A stretch of DNA of 64,000 nt from Sphagnum compactum (Eukaryota > Bryophyta > Sphagnopsida > Sphagnales). The notes under the pieces were generated by a model. It did no database searches. It was not told the DNA's origin and saw only the letters and a program-made list of their open reading frames with translations. The stretch spans positions 28,696,213 to 28,760,212 of the forward strand of contig OZ234493.1 in the NCBI GenBank assembly GCA_965153455.1, written 5' to 3'. The position numbers were made by a program, and so were the translations under genes. Below, piece by piece: positions 35,224 through 47,999 of this stretch (positions within the stretch are counted from its first letter, which is position 1; each line of letters begins with the position of its first letter).

Positions 35224-37438
35224 CTATAGGTTACGTAACATATGAGTTTTGAGTGATTCACCACAATTTGACCCGAAATTTGATGTATTCAGGAAAGCAA
35301 GATTGCCATTTTTTCTCAGACGAACTTCAAAGAAGTTTTTTGCTAAAAGTTCATGAGTTGCCATAACATCCATCAACATTTTCTTGATCCTTTCTTCTTT
35401 TGCTTTCTTACTAGGATTGTTTTCAATGGTTGTCACATTTACATCTTCACCTTGATGTTATATGTCCTCCATGTTAATCCTATCATCATCCATTATCCCT
35501 AGATTTTGTAGCCTCTTCATCTGTTTGATTGTTTCTTAAGCCACTTTGAACAAATTAACTCCTTTGATGTTGCCAAATGTTGAATTTGATTTTGCTTATG
35601 CTTCTCTTTGAGCTTCCAAAGCCTAGTCCATATCAAAGCCATGGCAACCTACATGTTATGCATACATATGTAATTCATCACCAAGTTTAGCATGTGGTGC
35701 AATGGAATGTCTACTCTCTTGAGTAAAATTTTAAACTTTCCTTTCAACATTTTGAAAGCTCTTTCAACTAACATCTTCATACTTGATTGGATTTAATTCC
35801 AGTGTGCTTTGTATCTTGGCAACCCATCTTTCTCACCTTTGAATCGAGAGTAGAACCATGGTCGCATTGGATAAGTAGCATCTCTTATCAACTTGTAAAG
35901 TAAAAATTTGTTTTTCATCACTCAATTTCCTAATTCTAGTTTTTGGAAAAGAGCCTAATCATGAATACTACATGTCCACCCATAGTCATAATCCCAGAAA
36001 CTACATTTTGCATGTTGCAACCCTAACATTGGGTTCATGACTAAACGTGAAGTGCAAGGGCCATGAAGCCAAGAAAGTGCGTTCGGGTGTGAAACACACT
36101 TTCACAAATGGGGGATAGTGCAAGGGATGGAGCTCAATGACTCCCAAGTGCACTCATATTTTGAGAGTTACACTCATGCAAGAGTCTTGAATGTTTATAA
36201 CCTTGGTTGGAAAGGCAAACAAACATCAAATTGGGCCCCCAACAAGTCTTGAAGTGTAGATGCCTAAAGTGCCCTCTGATTGTTCATGTAGACCTGATAT
36301 GCATGAATTATGATAAAAAGAAAAGGTAAGAGTCAAATTGGGAATTTGACTCCTGACCACAAATCCCCTTAGAGTAGGGGTCAAATGATCTCCAATTGAG
36401 GCGTGCAATACACCATTAAAAAGATATTTTTGAAGGCTATAAGATAGTGCCCTCACATGCTCCAAACATGCTTGATCTGAGGAAAATATGAATGTACAAA
36501 GTTTTAGGACAACAAGAGTCCCAATTTTGGGACTCCCATTTAGGAGTCCCGGGAAGAAGTGCCATTTGGATGTAGCTCACACAGAGAGTCACATAGTATA
36601 CTATAGGGAGGGGAATGGTGCCTCTTCCCAAAGGTTGCAAGTCGTGTAAAACTTATGTTTAAGGTTGTCCTTACTAAATCCATTGCACCATTTGCATTCA
36701 ACTTACATTAATTGGCTTCTTTCCTTAATTTTATATGTTGATTTCATCTTGAATTCTTGCTTGTGAGTTTGTTGAAGTTCCATCTCAAAACTCCAACATG
36801 GTTTCTTACCCCCGAAATGTTGCGAACTAGAGAGCATGGTTCGACTATTTCTTTTTTAGTTGTTTCATTCTGGGACCCACATTTGTGTATCTTAAGGAGT
36901 TTGGGGGTGTGTCATTGCATTTATAACTCCTTGAATCAATGTGGAATAGAAACTTTTCTGACAATAATATGATTTGGGATTTATTTTAGGTGCAATAATT
37001 CGAACATGACTACCATCTATGGTACCTAAGATGTAAGGAATTCCATGTAAATGTTCAAAACCAATGATAATTTAATTGAAGTATCACCAATGGTTGCAAG
37101 TTTTTTCTAATTGTTACACAAATTTCTCTCATTATAATGGATGCCGTACTTTTTGCAATGCCATAGACCTATCCACACATTTGTAATGAATTTCCATTAT
37201 CCAATCTTGCAAGAGCCATTACTACTATAACTTCCATAGGGATGTTTTTTCTCATGTTTATATTTTTTCGTTCAAGACTTGGACCTACAACCTTAATCAA
37301 AGCACAAAATGTGTCAAAGTTTAACCTTGTACGTTGTCGAAACATCTTTTTCGAAAAACTCCCAAAAAGTTGATTCTTCATATATTCAATTGCCCTCTCA
37401 TACCTCCGTATGTTCCAAAGTCTTGGCGGCATGTCCAC
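35224..37438 (-). pseudogene. Harbinger DDE transposase, broken and interrupted
   Basis: The minus-strand ATG at 37,438 opens MDMPPRLWNIRRYERAIEY, followed by the helix-turn-helix-like region (VVMALARLDNGNSLQMCG, YGIAKSTASIIMREICVTI) and LGTIDGSHVRIIAPKINP, which carries the first catalytic Asp. After the LTR insertion come FWDYDYGWTCSIHD (second Asp), ATYPMRPWFYSRFKG, and MLVERAFKMLKGKFKIL with the catalytic Glu. All three DDE residues are still legible, but there are several stop codons. The stretch 35,436-35,224 (KKAKEERIKKMLMDVMATH) is probably the C-terminal tail. Confidence 0.85.
36013..36914 (+). mobile_element. Solo LTR (902 bp) nested in the Harbinger transposase
   Basis: The insertion begins TGTTGCAACC and ends GGGTGTGTCA. 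It is flanked by the direct repeat TTGCA at 36,008-36,012 and 36,915-36,919, a 5-bp target duplication as made by LTR-retrotransposon integrases. Removing the insertion and one TTGCA rejoins the transposase frame (GVINA... to KCSFWDYDYGW). No internal primer site or polymerase is present, so a full element was presumably reduced by recombination between LTRs. Confidence 0.9.
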
Positions 37439-37866
37439 AAACTCTTAAAAAAACAGCAACACACTCATCATACTCTAATGTTGTGTAATAGTTACTCCTT
37501 GCAATGAGACCACTTGTGCAATGACTTGATGGATGGCCATAGTAAAAAGTAGGACTACCAATATCTTATGCCTATGCTCATCCATTGTGTTTTTGTAATA
37601 GAAAGCACACAAAAAAACAGAAAAAACAAGAAACAAAGAAAAAAACATGAAAAAAAATGAAAAAAGAAAGAGAAAGAAAAACAAAGGACAACCTAATCCT
37701 CTCTATGTGAATCTCACTTTTTTACTAATTGGACCTTCAAATTGAACCCTATGCCTTTACACACTCTCATTGTACCTTACAAGAAAGTGTTTTTTTAATG
37801 TGAAGAAGGGTCCAATTTAAAGATTCAATTCGCTTCAAATTGGTCCCTCGTCTAAAGTGGCCCTTA

Positions 37867-38750
37867 GAAGTTAGCACCATGATCTAGAGACTGAAATGTG
37901 CACCTAACCCCCAAGTTTCAACTCTGAAGTTGAAATGTGCACCTAGCAAGCTAGCCCCCAAGTCTCACAAACAATTTGTAATCAAAATTCAAGAACTTAA
38001 CAACCAAAATGTGTAAAGTTTACTAGACCGTACCTGTAACCTAGTTCCTAGACTGAGAATGAAACTTTAAATTCTACTATTAGGTTTTCGAATCGTTGCA
38101 GCTGCACTCCGTAAAGGAAATCTCAAATCTTTGGTTGTTGAATTATGAGACTATTGCAACTTTTGCCATTTGGATGCTTGCAGCCAAGGTCATTACTCTA
38201 GCAAGGTGGTGTCTTGTACACGAGATCTTGTTTTCAGATCTTTTCAAATCTCCCCCAATTTGCCTCCAAGACTTAAGCAGTGAAGCAAAAGCTACAACTT
38301 CCAGTGCCTCTCAGAATCCATGAGGATGGACCGCCAAAAAAAGCCATGTTTCTTCAATTTCAAATCAAACATGGAATTCAATATCCAAATTTTACAATTA
38401 CTACAAACTAGTTGATTATACTAAACTACCGTCACCATGCAAGTGCTGGTGAATTTTAGGTGTGTTCATGTCGCCACATGCTGGCGATTTCTTAAGGTCA
38501 CTCATGTCATTGCTTGCTGGTGAATTGACAAATCCTGTACAAGGAATGGTGGCAAGAAGATCTATTGCAATGGCAGCCTAACTTGGTGAGATGGTGATGG
38601 GAGGGAGAGAGACAATGGCAACCTCAATATTTAGAATATACTAGAGATTTCGGCTAACTAGTCCAAATTTTGGCCTTATCTTTACAGTGGGGTTGTCACA
38701 AGCCCATTTGTGTGTGTGACATTTTGACGATTTTTTGCAAAAGAAAAGGC
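37867..38750. other. Non-coding gap
   Basis: GC is slightly higher near 38,090-38,330, where a 75-codon ORF lies (contains LWLLNYETIATFAIWML). It has no recognisable domain and no supporting context, so it is not called as a gene. Confidence 0.45.
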
Positions 38751-39099
38751 TGACCAGCACCCACCAGTGCACCATGAAGGATGAATAATAAGTGGTCATA
38801 AAACAGTTTTCTGTTGGGTTCCAGTTCCCTAGCTAACCATGGTGGTTACCTCGGTTGCTATTTTTTTCAACCTACCTACTAACAACCCACGAGCGGGTTT
38901 TGAGTAGGTAGGTAGTAAAAACAGCCCTTACTTATGTATAAACCATCTACATACCTAGTAACTATCTATTTTCCTACCTATCTCCCTAAACCCTAAACCC
39001 TAACCCTAAACCAAGGTGAAAACAAATCATTAACTCAATTGAGGTTCATCCACAACTGAGTAATACTGGGCATCCAGTGGATGGTGTGCTGGTTCACTG
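38751..39099 (+). repeat. Dispersed repeat family A, copy 2
   Basis: Matches 5,919-6,324 landmark for landmark (CCAGTGCACCATGAAGGATG, CTGTTGGGTTCCAGTT, TAACCATGGTGGTTAC, GAGGTTCATCCACAACTGAG). It carries a CCCTAAA run at 38,982-39,013 that copy 1 lacks. It abuts the left end of the SF3A1 inverted duplication. Confidence 0.7.
38982..39013 (+). repeat. Interstitial telomere-like CCCTAAA run
   Basis: Four to five imperfect CCCTAAA units, the plant-type telomere repeat. Shorter runs occur near 29,200, 28,530 and 63,880. Confidence 0.8.
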
Positions 39100-39217
39100 T
39101 GGCCCTAAGTAAGCAGCTAACTACCACATTTAGCTATGGAATAGGGGGAAAATGAAAAAGTGTTTTCTGGTCCACACACCATCCATCCATCCAGCATGAG
39201 ACCCAGTGCAGCATGCA

Positions 39218-42200
39218 GGATGGATGATGTGTGTCAAACAGGAAACACTTTTTCATTGGGCAGAATGTAGTTCATAAGGGTCTGCAATCAGTGACAGCCG
39301 GCATGGCCATCCCACTCGCTAAGTCCCTCAGACAAGGCTGTTACCAGAATTTGGTGCTGCAAGCAGCAGCAGCCGTGTGTGTGCATGCCTTATTTTTCCA
39401 TTTGGTTGCACCTCGAAAAACAACCGACTTGCACTCCCCTACATACAAACAAGTGTTGGGTGGTTCTTTGATTTTGTTGATAAGCTCTGGTCTCGAGCAG
39501 CAACAAATGGCACTGACCACCAACCATTCATTGCTACTCACTCCCTGAGCTCCCCAAACATGGGCGTAAATATTTAATCCGCTGGAAATTTTTGGGAAAG
39601 AACCTTGTACAAAGTCTGTATCCTGAGAGTTTTTGTCACGATTCCAGAAGCCATGGGAACACTCACTCCAGATATTAGCTAGTAATCAAAGAGACAGCTA
39701 TTGGAAAAATTGTCAGCAGTTTCCGGTTCAACCTGCCGTAAGCTTGTGATGGGTCATTTTGCCTGGCTCCTGTACAAGCTGGAATCAAAGCCTCAGGTAT
39801 TGAGGGATCTGCATAGAGAAGGTTATGACTTACAACCTCCTCTATCTGAACCAGTAGAGCCCCTAAGAACTACCCAGCGACACTACAAGGACACTAAAAA
39901 CTAGGTAACACTTTCGGTGAGGAAAGTGAAAGTCTGACAGATAATATTGAGGAAGCGACTTCAATGATGTCATCCATGGCCAGACAGTCATGTGCTACGA
40001 AACTACTCTCGTGTCAATATTCAGCTGCTAGGACGCAGATTAATAGAAGCAAAGTTTTGACATTGCCAAACATGTGAAATGAGTTTCTTGTACTATCTCT
40101 TTCTACCACCACGCTCCTTGAACCCTAACGAGAGGACCTCTGCAGGCCCGATGTTGTAGTATGCAAGAGACAAGTTGTCCTTGAGAAATCCTGCACGACC
40201 GCTCAGTTTCTGCTTGTTGGCAGCCAGAGCTATTTCCGTTGCAATCCTTTCCTTCAGGCTTCCGATTGTCTCCGTCAAAGTTGTGATCATGAGCTCTAAA
40301 GTCTGGCCCCTCAAGTTGCCTTCCCCTTCCACAGCTGGTACTGCCACACTAATCCGCACAGCACCCTGCCCAGAATTCCCAAGAAAATCAGTACTTTGGG
40401 ACTTTCGCTGAAATGGAAAATTATCATAGTACCAACACAGATTTTCCAAATGAGTTACATGCCATCTCTATACTGGTCGACATACAACAGGTCAGCCAGA
40501 GAGTTTCAGACTCAGGATGCAGCTTGGATGGAGAATGAGCAGCTTATTAAGGGGGAGCAATGTCTGTTTTGGGGGAGGAAGCAACAGCATGACAGTGACC
40601 ATTAGCTGCACAGAGGTCTCGCTGCCACAGTGGGACTATCCATGTTTGCATCAAATCCATTCTGGCCTTCCAAGACAATGTAGTGGACTTCAAACTCAAC
40701 TTCAGAAAGCAGCACATGAAGGTGCACACAATGAAGTCATCAAACTGTACTAAATAGTCATCCTCTGATGGGAGACCCCCAGTGAACGCATTAACGAAGA
40801 AAATTGATCTCTTCACCTCCATTGAAGGGGAGACAAAGAAAGAGGGGGAGAAAGAGAACAAACTAATCAACAACCATTTCTCAGTAGATTCCAAGGTGTG
40901 GGATGTGGAGGTCAAGGACATAACCATCACAGGTCAATAAAGCACCACAGCAAACCACCAGCCTCAACAAAACAAGGACTAAGAACACATTCCACTTTTC
41001 TCAAGTGCCCATGACCAGTGCGGGAAAGAGGCACATACCGGATGCTGAGCAAGAAACTGGTCCTCTGGTATTAGAGGGAATTCATCCACCTTCTGGCGTT
41101 TGGGTTCTGGCTCCTCCGGAGGCGGCGGGGGAGCTTCCTCTGGGGGAGGGGGTGGAGGCATGGCAGACAGCTGAGGAGGTGGGGGTGGCAATGGCATTGC
41201 TGGAAGAAAAGGCCTCGGTGGTGGGGGCATCGGTGCATATTGAGCCATCGATCCACCTGGAGGTCCTAAGGGCTGTTGAACCACTGGAGGTGGCGGGGGC
41301 ATAGGAGCTGGAGGTCGTGCAATCAAAGGAGGTCCAGGAGGCAGAGTCTGGGGAGCTGGAGGTGGGCGCAACGGCGGTGGGGTGGTGAGGATTGCAGGCC
41401 TTGCAGGCGTGGGGGCCAATGGAGGCGTCGATGCTGCAACAGATTGTCCGGGCACATTCAGAGGGCGAGGGATGTTCAGGGCCAGGCCAGGAGGAGGAAG
41501 GGGAGGCCTGGCAGGCGTTGCGGCAAGCTTGGGAACAGGTGGTGCCACCGGGCCTGGAAGAGGCCGCCCGTCAATGGTCAGGTTCGCCTTTTCTCTGTGA
41601 ATTGCAGCAATTTGCTCTTCCAAGGTCATAGTTTGGGCCATGGCTTGGGTTGCGGTGCGGCTGATACTGCCCGTATGCCCATCCCAAATCACTTGCTTAG
41701 GGTCTTCCTTCTTCACCTCAATCTCAGCCTTCACCGCATTCGAAACCTCCTCCTCCGTGGTTCCAAAAATATCAGGCCGAGTACGAGCCAAACCCACAAT
41801 GTTGCGAGAAATCTCATCATCTGTCGCGAGTGTCGTCTCCCTCAGCTTAGCCATCATACGCTCCTTTTGCTCCTTGTACTTAGGGTCGATGAGAGAGATT
41901 CGCATGTGCTCTGCCATCTCGTTGACAGGGATGAGCTCGTTGGTGATGGGTGACACCACGAACTTCAGAGGGTCCTTCTCAGCCGCAAGCCGTTCTTCCG
42001 GTCGCTTCCAGCTCGTTACAATCCTCATCGGTGCCTCATCTTCATCGTCAGGTGGCGGCTGTGCATCCTCTGCACCTTTACTACCGTTGCTATCTGAGAT
42101 TGTCGTGGACTTCATTCCCTCCTCCACCAAATGCAACTCCTCTTCGTCCATCTCCATCTCAACTTCCTTACCCCCCTCAGTGATATCCTCCACGACTTCC

Positions 42201-43548
42201 TCCGCAGCTAGAGCCTTGCTTCTCCGCACCACTTCCTCGATTGTCATGGGCTGTGGGAGCTCGTCGTCCTCCTCCTCCGCAAACTCAATGGTTTCGACCA
42301 CCACAAAGTCATGCCAGTCGATAAGCGCCATCTGCAGGCGCTCCTGTTCAATTTCGTCCTCTGCTCTCTGTCTGGCTCTCTCCTGGGACCTCTCCCACTC
42401 CAACCGATGAAGGCAGCGTTCCAGAACAGCTGTCTTATTATCCACATCTTTCTTCAATTTCTCTACGAGCCCCTTGGGAGGCACGAGTACCTTGGAGTAG
42501 GCATCGGCCAGGGTGATGAAAAATGTGAACATGCTGTGTGTTGGCTTCAAGAAGTTGAACTGTGGATTGGCGTGCTCTCGACTCGTTAACCCCGTGAGAA
42601 AACTCTTCCCATTCTGCGCAACAAATTGAGCTGTAAGCTTGATGATATCATGTTCTAAGCTCGTGATTCCCTCCGGCAATCGCACCGTGTACTGATCCTG
42701 CTCCGGAGGCTCTATCACTTTGGCCGGAGCCTTGGTGGCAACTTCGACCGCGGCTGTATCTGCCCCCGCTTGCTTACCGGGGAGGGGAGTGCCGCTGTCG
42801 TCCAAGTTGGGAGCAGCAGCAGCAGGCGTAGCGCCTGCCGCTTGGTTAGGCGCCTGTGCGGGCGCAGCGAGCTGTGCCTTGAACTCGCTAACCCTATGCT
42901 GGTAGTAGGCATGATAAGGATCCGAGGAATTCAAGAAATTGAACTTCACATTGTTCTTTTCGTTAGCGAGAATGCGCTTCTCGAACTCAGGTCCATTGCG
43001 AGCCACGAACTGCGCTGTTTTATCAACGATACTACGAATGTCTGGAGGGGGATGGATCATGCCTATAGTCTTGGTTTGCGTAGCCACCGAAGGAACAGGT
43101 CGAGTCGCCGCTGCCGCCCCGGCGCCATTCTCCTGCTCTCCGTCCACCATGTCCTCCTCAACGACCTGCGATGGCGGTAGCGGCCCAAGACCATCCAGCA
43201 AAGGTGCTGGCAGAGCCAGCACCTCTCCGATCCCCGGCATTTCTTCTACGCCTCTCCAAAATTCTCTGCGAAAAAAGAATCTCGATCACGCCACACACAA
43301 TCGTAATGTCTCTCTCACAGGCGCATACGCACACAACCCCTCCACGACGCCTCGGGTCTGATGTCGCGACGAAGAACCAGGTCGCAAGTCGCGAAGAACA
43401 TCAGGACAGGACTTCTTCGCGAAGAAACAAACCCCAAACCCTAGGGCTTCGGGAACCCTAACCCCTTGCGCTGGGAGGTGGGTGGTCGATCCGGGTATCA
43501 AGATGGGTATAAGTTGTAGCCCCATCCGTCCGAAATTGGGTCCCTTAC
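39218..43548. repeat. Left arm of the SF3A1 inverted duplication
   Basis: This 4.3-kb segment is the reverse complement of 48,928-53,149. The inner border is sharp: both arms end at GTAAGGGACCC and then diverge. The outer border is blurred by small insertions and deletions near 39,218-39,400 (shared GGATGGATGATG). Coding sequence and 5' leader are nearly identical between arms, while the intron and 3' flank show more substitutions and indels. Confidence 0.93.
40093..43240 (-). CDS. SF3A1: Splicing factor 3A subunit 1 (SF3A1 / PRP21), copy 1
   Basis: Subunit of the U2 snRNP SF3a complex, which helps U2 engage the branch site in the nucleus. Exon 1 is 43240-41039 and exon 2 is 40365-40093, with a 673-bp intron; the product is 824 aa (Arabidopsis and human proteins are just under 800). 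Domains: two SURP modules at about 68-120 (TAQFVARNGPEFEKRIL) and 197-250 (TAQFVAQNGKSFLTGL), a conserved central region (PLKFVVSPITNELIPVNEM), a proline-rich segment at about 590-720, and a C-terminal ubiquitin-like domain (about 735-824) ending in ERGGRKR. The start ATG opens MPGIGEVLALPAPLLDGLGP; the LPAP and LGPLPPSQ motifs agree with plant SF3A1. An alternative exon 2 acceptor 28 codons upstream exists, but the chosen one restores the family's HPG-type junction. Confidence 0.95.
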
Positions 43549-43740
43549 ACTGCCTTGTGTTTCGTTGTTCCCTTGTGTTTCACTGCTCATGTGTTCCTGC
43601 GTGTTTCACTATTCCTTGTGCTTCGTTGCTTTCATGTGTAGCTATTTTTACATGTGGCAGTGCTTTATGGGTTGGTGTTTTGGTATGCATCACTAGTCCC
43701 TAGTGTTTTGCTACTCCTTCTGTATGATTTGTTTTCTAAT
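43549..43740. repeat. TTGTGTTTC minisatellite, left member of an inverted pair
   Basis: Loose repeats of CCTTGTGTTTCGTTGTTC and CACTGCTCATGTGTTCC continue straight on from the inner edge of the left SF3A1 arm. The sequence ends with ACTAGTCCCTAGTGTTTTGC, which pairs with GCGAAACACTAGGGAGTAGT in the right member. Confidence 0.75.
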
Positions 43741-46700
43741 GTCATCTGACAAAATATATAAAGAAGGTACCTTTTTTCTATTGATTTCACATTAAAAATC
43801 ATGTGTGATTTGGGATGAGCTCGAAGAAACATAACCTAAAAATTGGAGCATAAGATAAAATAAAAGTATTTACCTCGTTATTTTTTGATTCGCTACCTTT
43901 CTACCTCATTACCTACCTTCCTACTTAAGTAAATAGGTGTGTAAGTAAGTTCTTAGGTACGTATGTATCTTAGGTAAATAGGTATTTTTATGCACATAAT
44001 TTTATTTACCTACCTATGTAAGTTTTTTTTTCTTTTTTTCTTTTTTCAAAATTTTGTCAATATGCCTAAGTGACAATTTTTTATTATGCCACATGTCACA
44101 GTTTAAATACATTTAAATTAAATAATCGTAAAGGATGGTTGAAATCAATATTTGAATAAAATTTGAATTTGAATAAAAAATTATTCCAAATACCATGTGC
44201 AAATTTTCCTTTTTTTCCAAGTGTCATCATGTAAAATGTTGAAATTGGACCATGTTGATTTTTTTCATTATATATTACATAAAATCATTTAGAAAAAAAT
44301 CCAAGTTTTGCCAAGTGGCAAAATCTTATTAAAGAATGTGTTTGAATCTATGGCCATGCATAATGAATGGCTTAGATTAATAATTCAATAAAAAAAAAAT
44401 CCCAAAAAATCATCATGTTGAAGGTATGTTGACAAATGGCAATTATTGATAAGGTTATTTAGTAGTTACAAAAAATGGCTAGTAATTGCAAATGTTATAT
44501 GTTAGTTAAAAGATGTTATTGTGTACATTGATTGTATACTTCATCCATGGGAAATGTGCTGACATCACACTAAGTCATCATTTGGAACTAAAAGTTTAAT
44601 GTGACTTCACTAATGCAATTAAAGGATTTTTTTTGTTGTAAAGTTGATTGCAATTGGTTTTCAATCACAAATTAATGTTTTTTTACTACTGCGGATGGGA
44701 GAAGTTGACACAATTGTGCCAATGAGAATCCCTTTCAAATCCAAAATTCAAGTTTGATTACCATTTGTAGGAGCCAAATATTTCCTCACTTTCCAAATGG
44801 GCAATTCTTGTTGTTAAGGTTACCCCAAGGGCGCATTTTTGAACAACATCTTCAAGTTGAATAAGATCACTAAATATGGTCGTTCTTTGCAAAAGGAGTT
44901 CAATTCTATCGAGTCCCTAACTAAAATGACCACCTTTCTTGAATAAGTAATATAATGTCATTTACTTGAAAGTTTCGACATAATTATCAACTATCATAAC
45001 ATACAAACAAGATCCCCTTTTCCCCAATTATTATAGCCAAATATTATGCACAATATCTGACAAGTTGTACATAGGCATGTCTATAACCTTTTTTAGAATA
45101 AAATTATGCAAAACAACATGCATCTACGTCAATTTCTTTTTTAGTTACGTTATAATATTTTGTGAAGATGTAACGAAAAAGGGATGAAATGAAGGATTCG
45201 GTAGAGTGTTTAGAACTTGACATGTTTCATAAACCTTCCCCATTGCCATACATGAAAATGCCAAAAACTAAGCCAATTCTCCAACTTTTGAAGTCCATAT
45301 TCATCAACAACCCTTGAGGAATACCACCAACAACGAATGGCCACATACTAAACATTAGCCTCTTCCAACGATGTGGCATTCTTGTATTTTTAACACAATG
45401 TTTTATGTCGTTCATGCAACTTTGGATTAATTTGTTGTATTGTGTGTCTATCCATGGATTGAGTCCAATGAAAGTAACAAATACACTATTTGTCAACCAT
45501 AGGTTCATTTGGGTCACTTAAATTGTACACAATGCACAAACCTTCCAATTCCCCTAAAGACTATCAGCCATCAAACCTTTGAAGTTTGGATGAGGAACAC
45601 CATTTTTTGCCATCGCCTTGTTTAATTTTTGCCACATCACACACTAAACATATGTGTTTTTTAATTACATGTCACAGACTACACTAATATCACTTTATAA
45701 TAGACCAAATTATACACATGGCAAACCAATATTGTACATCCATTGACATGTTTCACATGATCAAACATGATCCAACATCTTTGAAAGTCACCTTTAGGCT
45801 ACATCCTTGCACCAAATCAGATCCATTAACATTTCCTTGCATGGAGATTTTGAAAATGAACATTTTTTTGAAAATATTGTTAACTTCGAAAATAGTTGTC
45901 CTAAATGTAGTTGTAATTACCTCTATATTTGAAGCCAAAATGTAGGAAAGGTAGTTTTGGTTCCTTGAACAATGCTTTAGGGATGAAATTAAGTTTTTGT
46001 TGGGAAAATATAACTTTACAAATCTGTTCGTCACATGATTTAGTTTATCACCTTGAAGAAGTTCCATGAAGCCATCACCATCCTTGTTCAACAATTGCAT
46101 AGACAGAAATGTCTTGCTTGTGGCCAAAACAATTATAAAATTTGTTGTAAATGATGTCTACAAAACTTCTTCCTCGAGCAAGAGGTTGATTTGTGGGACA
46201 ACGTCTCCACACCTTTCATTAACCACTAAATGGTAATGCGTACTAAGATGAATCACCGTTCGAGTCAAATTGCACTACTTGTGGACAATGTAATACATGT
46301 GTGTGGCACATGTGTTAACACAAAAGGGAGGAGTGAAGCAAACTATGCATAATGGTAGAACAATACTAGGTGTTTGTTTACTGAAATGAAAGACAATGTC
46401 ACTAGTCCAAGCGATTTTATTGTTAGAACCATTTAATAAGAAGGAAATATTCACATTTGTCATTATAACATTACAAATGACCCAAACACTAAACCTTGTG
46501 GAAAACAAGATTGAAATCATTGTTTATGTTCATTATCTTCACCTTACCCCAAGCATGATTATCATATTTCATGTCCATTCCTTGCATCTTGCTAGAATGG
46601 CCTTTGGAATTTTCAATTAGAGGAAGTTAAAAAATGACATCAGACATTGAATTTGATTTGAACAAATGGAACCTTCTAAATCAACAATTTATCATAATCC

Positions 46701-47999
46701 AAAGAATGTAATTCAAAAGTGGTGTGAAGGGCTTAAGACATGGCCTGAAGGTGATCAACAACACTAAAAAAAATGAAGTACTAACAAATGCCAAAAAAGG
46801 AATGGATTGCAAAACTTCATGCAAATCCAAATGGACCAAAAGTGAGGATTTTGAAAGGTAGGAAGAATTAGGAGCACTTTGTCATCATTAAAGGAGTTAC
46901 ACAAGTCAATGAACGATGAATCATGATTCAGACAAGGCAACAAAAGTTAATTTTTAAAGACAAGTGGTTTTTGTTTGACTTCCACACCATATTCAACGTC
47001 ATTGGTCACATGAGCGATAGTTTATAACATGAACACAACATTCTACAAGGTTTTGGACATATTATCATTGATAATCCTAAATTTATCGGCATTAATCAAC
47101 TATTGTAAACTTTACGAATTGGAGAAGGGAACCTAATAAATAGATTTGGTGACATTGTCGTTATCATTGTATGCATCCTCTTTTGAAATGTGCACAGTCC
47201 CAGGCTCGAGGCCAAACATTCCACACAAAGTGAAAAATAAAACTCCATAAGCATCTAAAAAGATGGTGAGCTCAAGCTTTCCTTCTAAATGGAATGTTGG
47301 CATTTTGCACAAAGACTTGTAATTGAAGGCCGAGAAGAAAATATCAATGTAATTATTTGAAAAGACAAAAGGAGCAAAAATTACTTTCGAAACAAGCAAA
47401 TAAACAACACACCCCAAAGACCAATCATGTAAAAAAAGTTAACACAACACCTACTAATGAACTCACATCACCACAAACTACATCCTATTCCATTGTGCAT
47501 TATGCCCAACAATGGGTGGAAATGTCAAAATCCACTATATTAGAAATTGACTTTGGTCCAATGGTCATTGCTAGGAAATGGGTAGTGTGGCAACAATTCC
47601 ATTCACTAATTCACATTACAACCCATTCAATGGTTATTAGGCAATGGTTTTTTTTCCCCACTTTCAATTTTTTTCTTTGTTCATTTTGTCTAGTGGATCA
47701 ATTCATGAAAATGTGTTTAATGGTTCATTTTATTCATATTAATTTGGTGATTTTTTCCACCCACTTGTTTTTTATGGTTTCATTCATTCCATTCACTTGT
47801 GTTTGGTGGTTTCATCCACTTTGTTAGTCATTTTAATGATTTCGTCCATTGCACCCATTTATTTTTAGTGGTTTCATCCATCACATCATTCATCATGGTT
47901 TCACCCACATTTTGGTTTTTTTAATGGTCTTGTCCATTATGCTAGTTTGGTTTTTTTAGTGGTTTTGTCCACCATGTTAAATTTGGGTGGGTTATGTTT

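Larger units (their letters stand above)
33577..37863. mobile_element. PIF/Harbinger DNA transposon with TIRs and TTA target duplication
   Basis: The left end reads AAGCCACTTTAGACGAGGGA and the right end is its inverted copy (TCCCTCGTCTAAAGTGGCCC), giving TIRs of over 20 bp that differ mainly at the first two bases. TTA flanks both sides (33,574-33,576 and 37,864-37,866), the 3-bp target duplication known for this superfamily. Inside are the two genes typical of the family in convergent orientation: a Myb/SANT-like ORF (plus) and a DDE transposase (minus), both broken. A 902-bp solo LTR interrupts the transposase. Without that insertion and its duplication the element is about 3.4 kb. Confidence 0.92.

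Noticed and set aside
41276-42410. Ser- and Arg-rich plus-strand ORFs of 225 and 256 codons inside SF3A1 copy 1 (and their mirror images in copy 2)
   Set aside because: They lie antisense to the SF3A1 exon and their low-complexity composition follows from the Pro- and Glu-rich sense codons.
45227-47417. Minus-strand ORFs of 81-124 codons in the SF3A1 spacer
   Set aside because: They are protein-like in composition but short, in different frames, and match no family I know; at most decayed element fragments.
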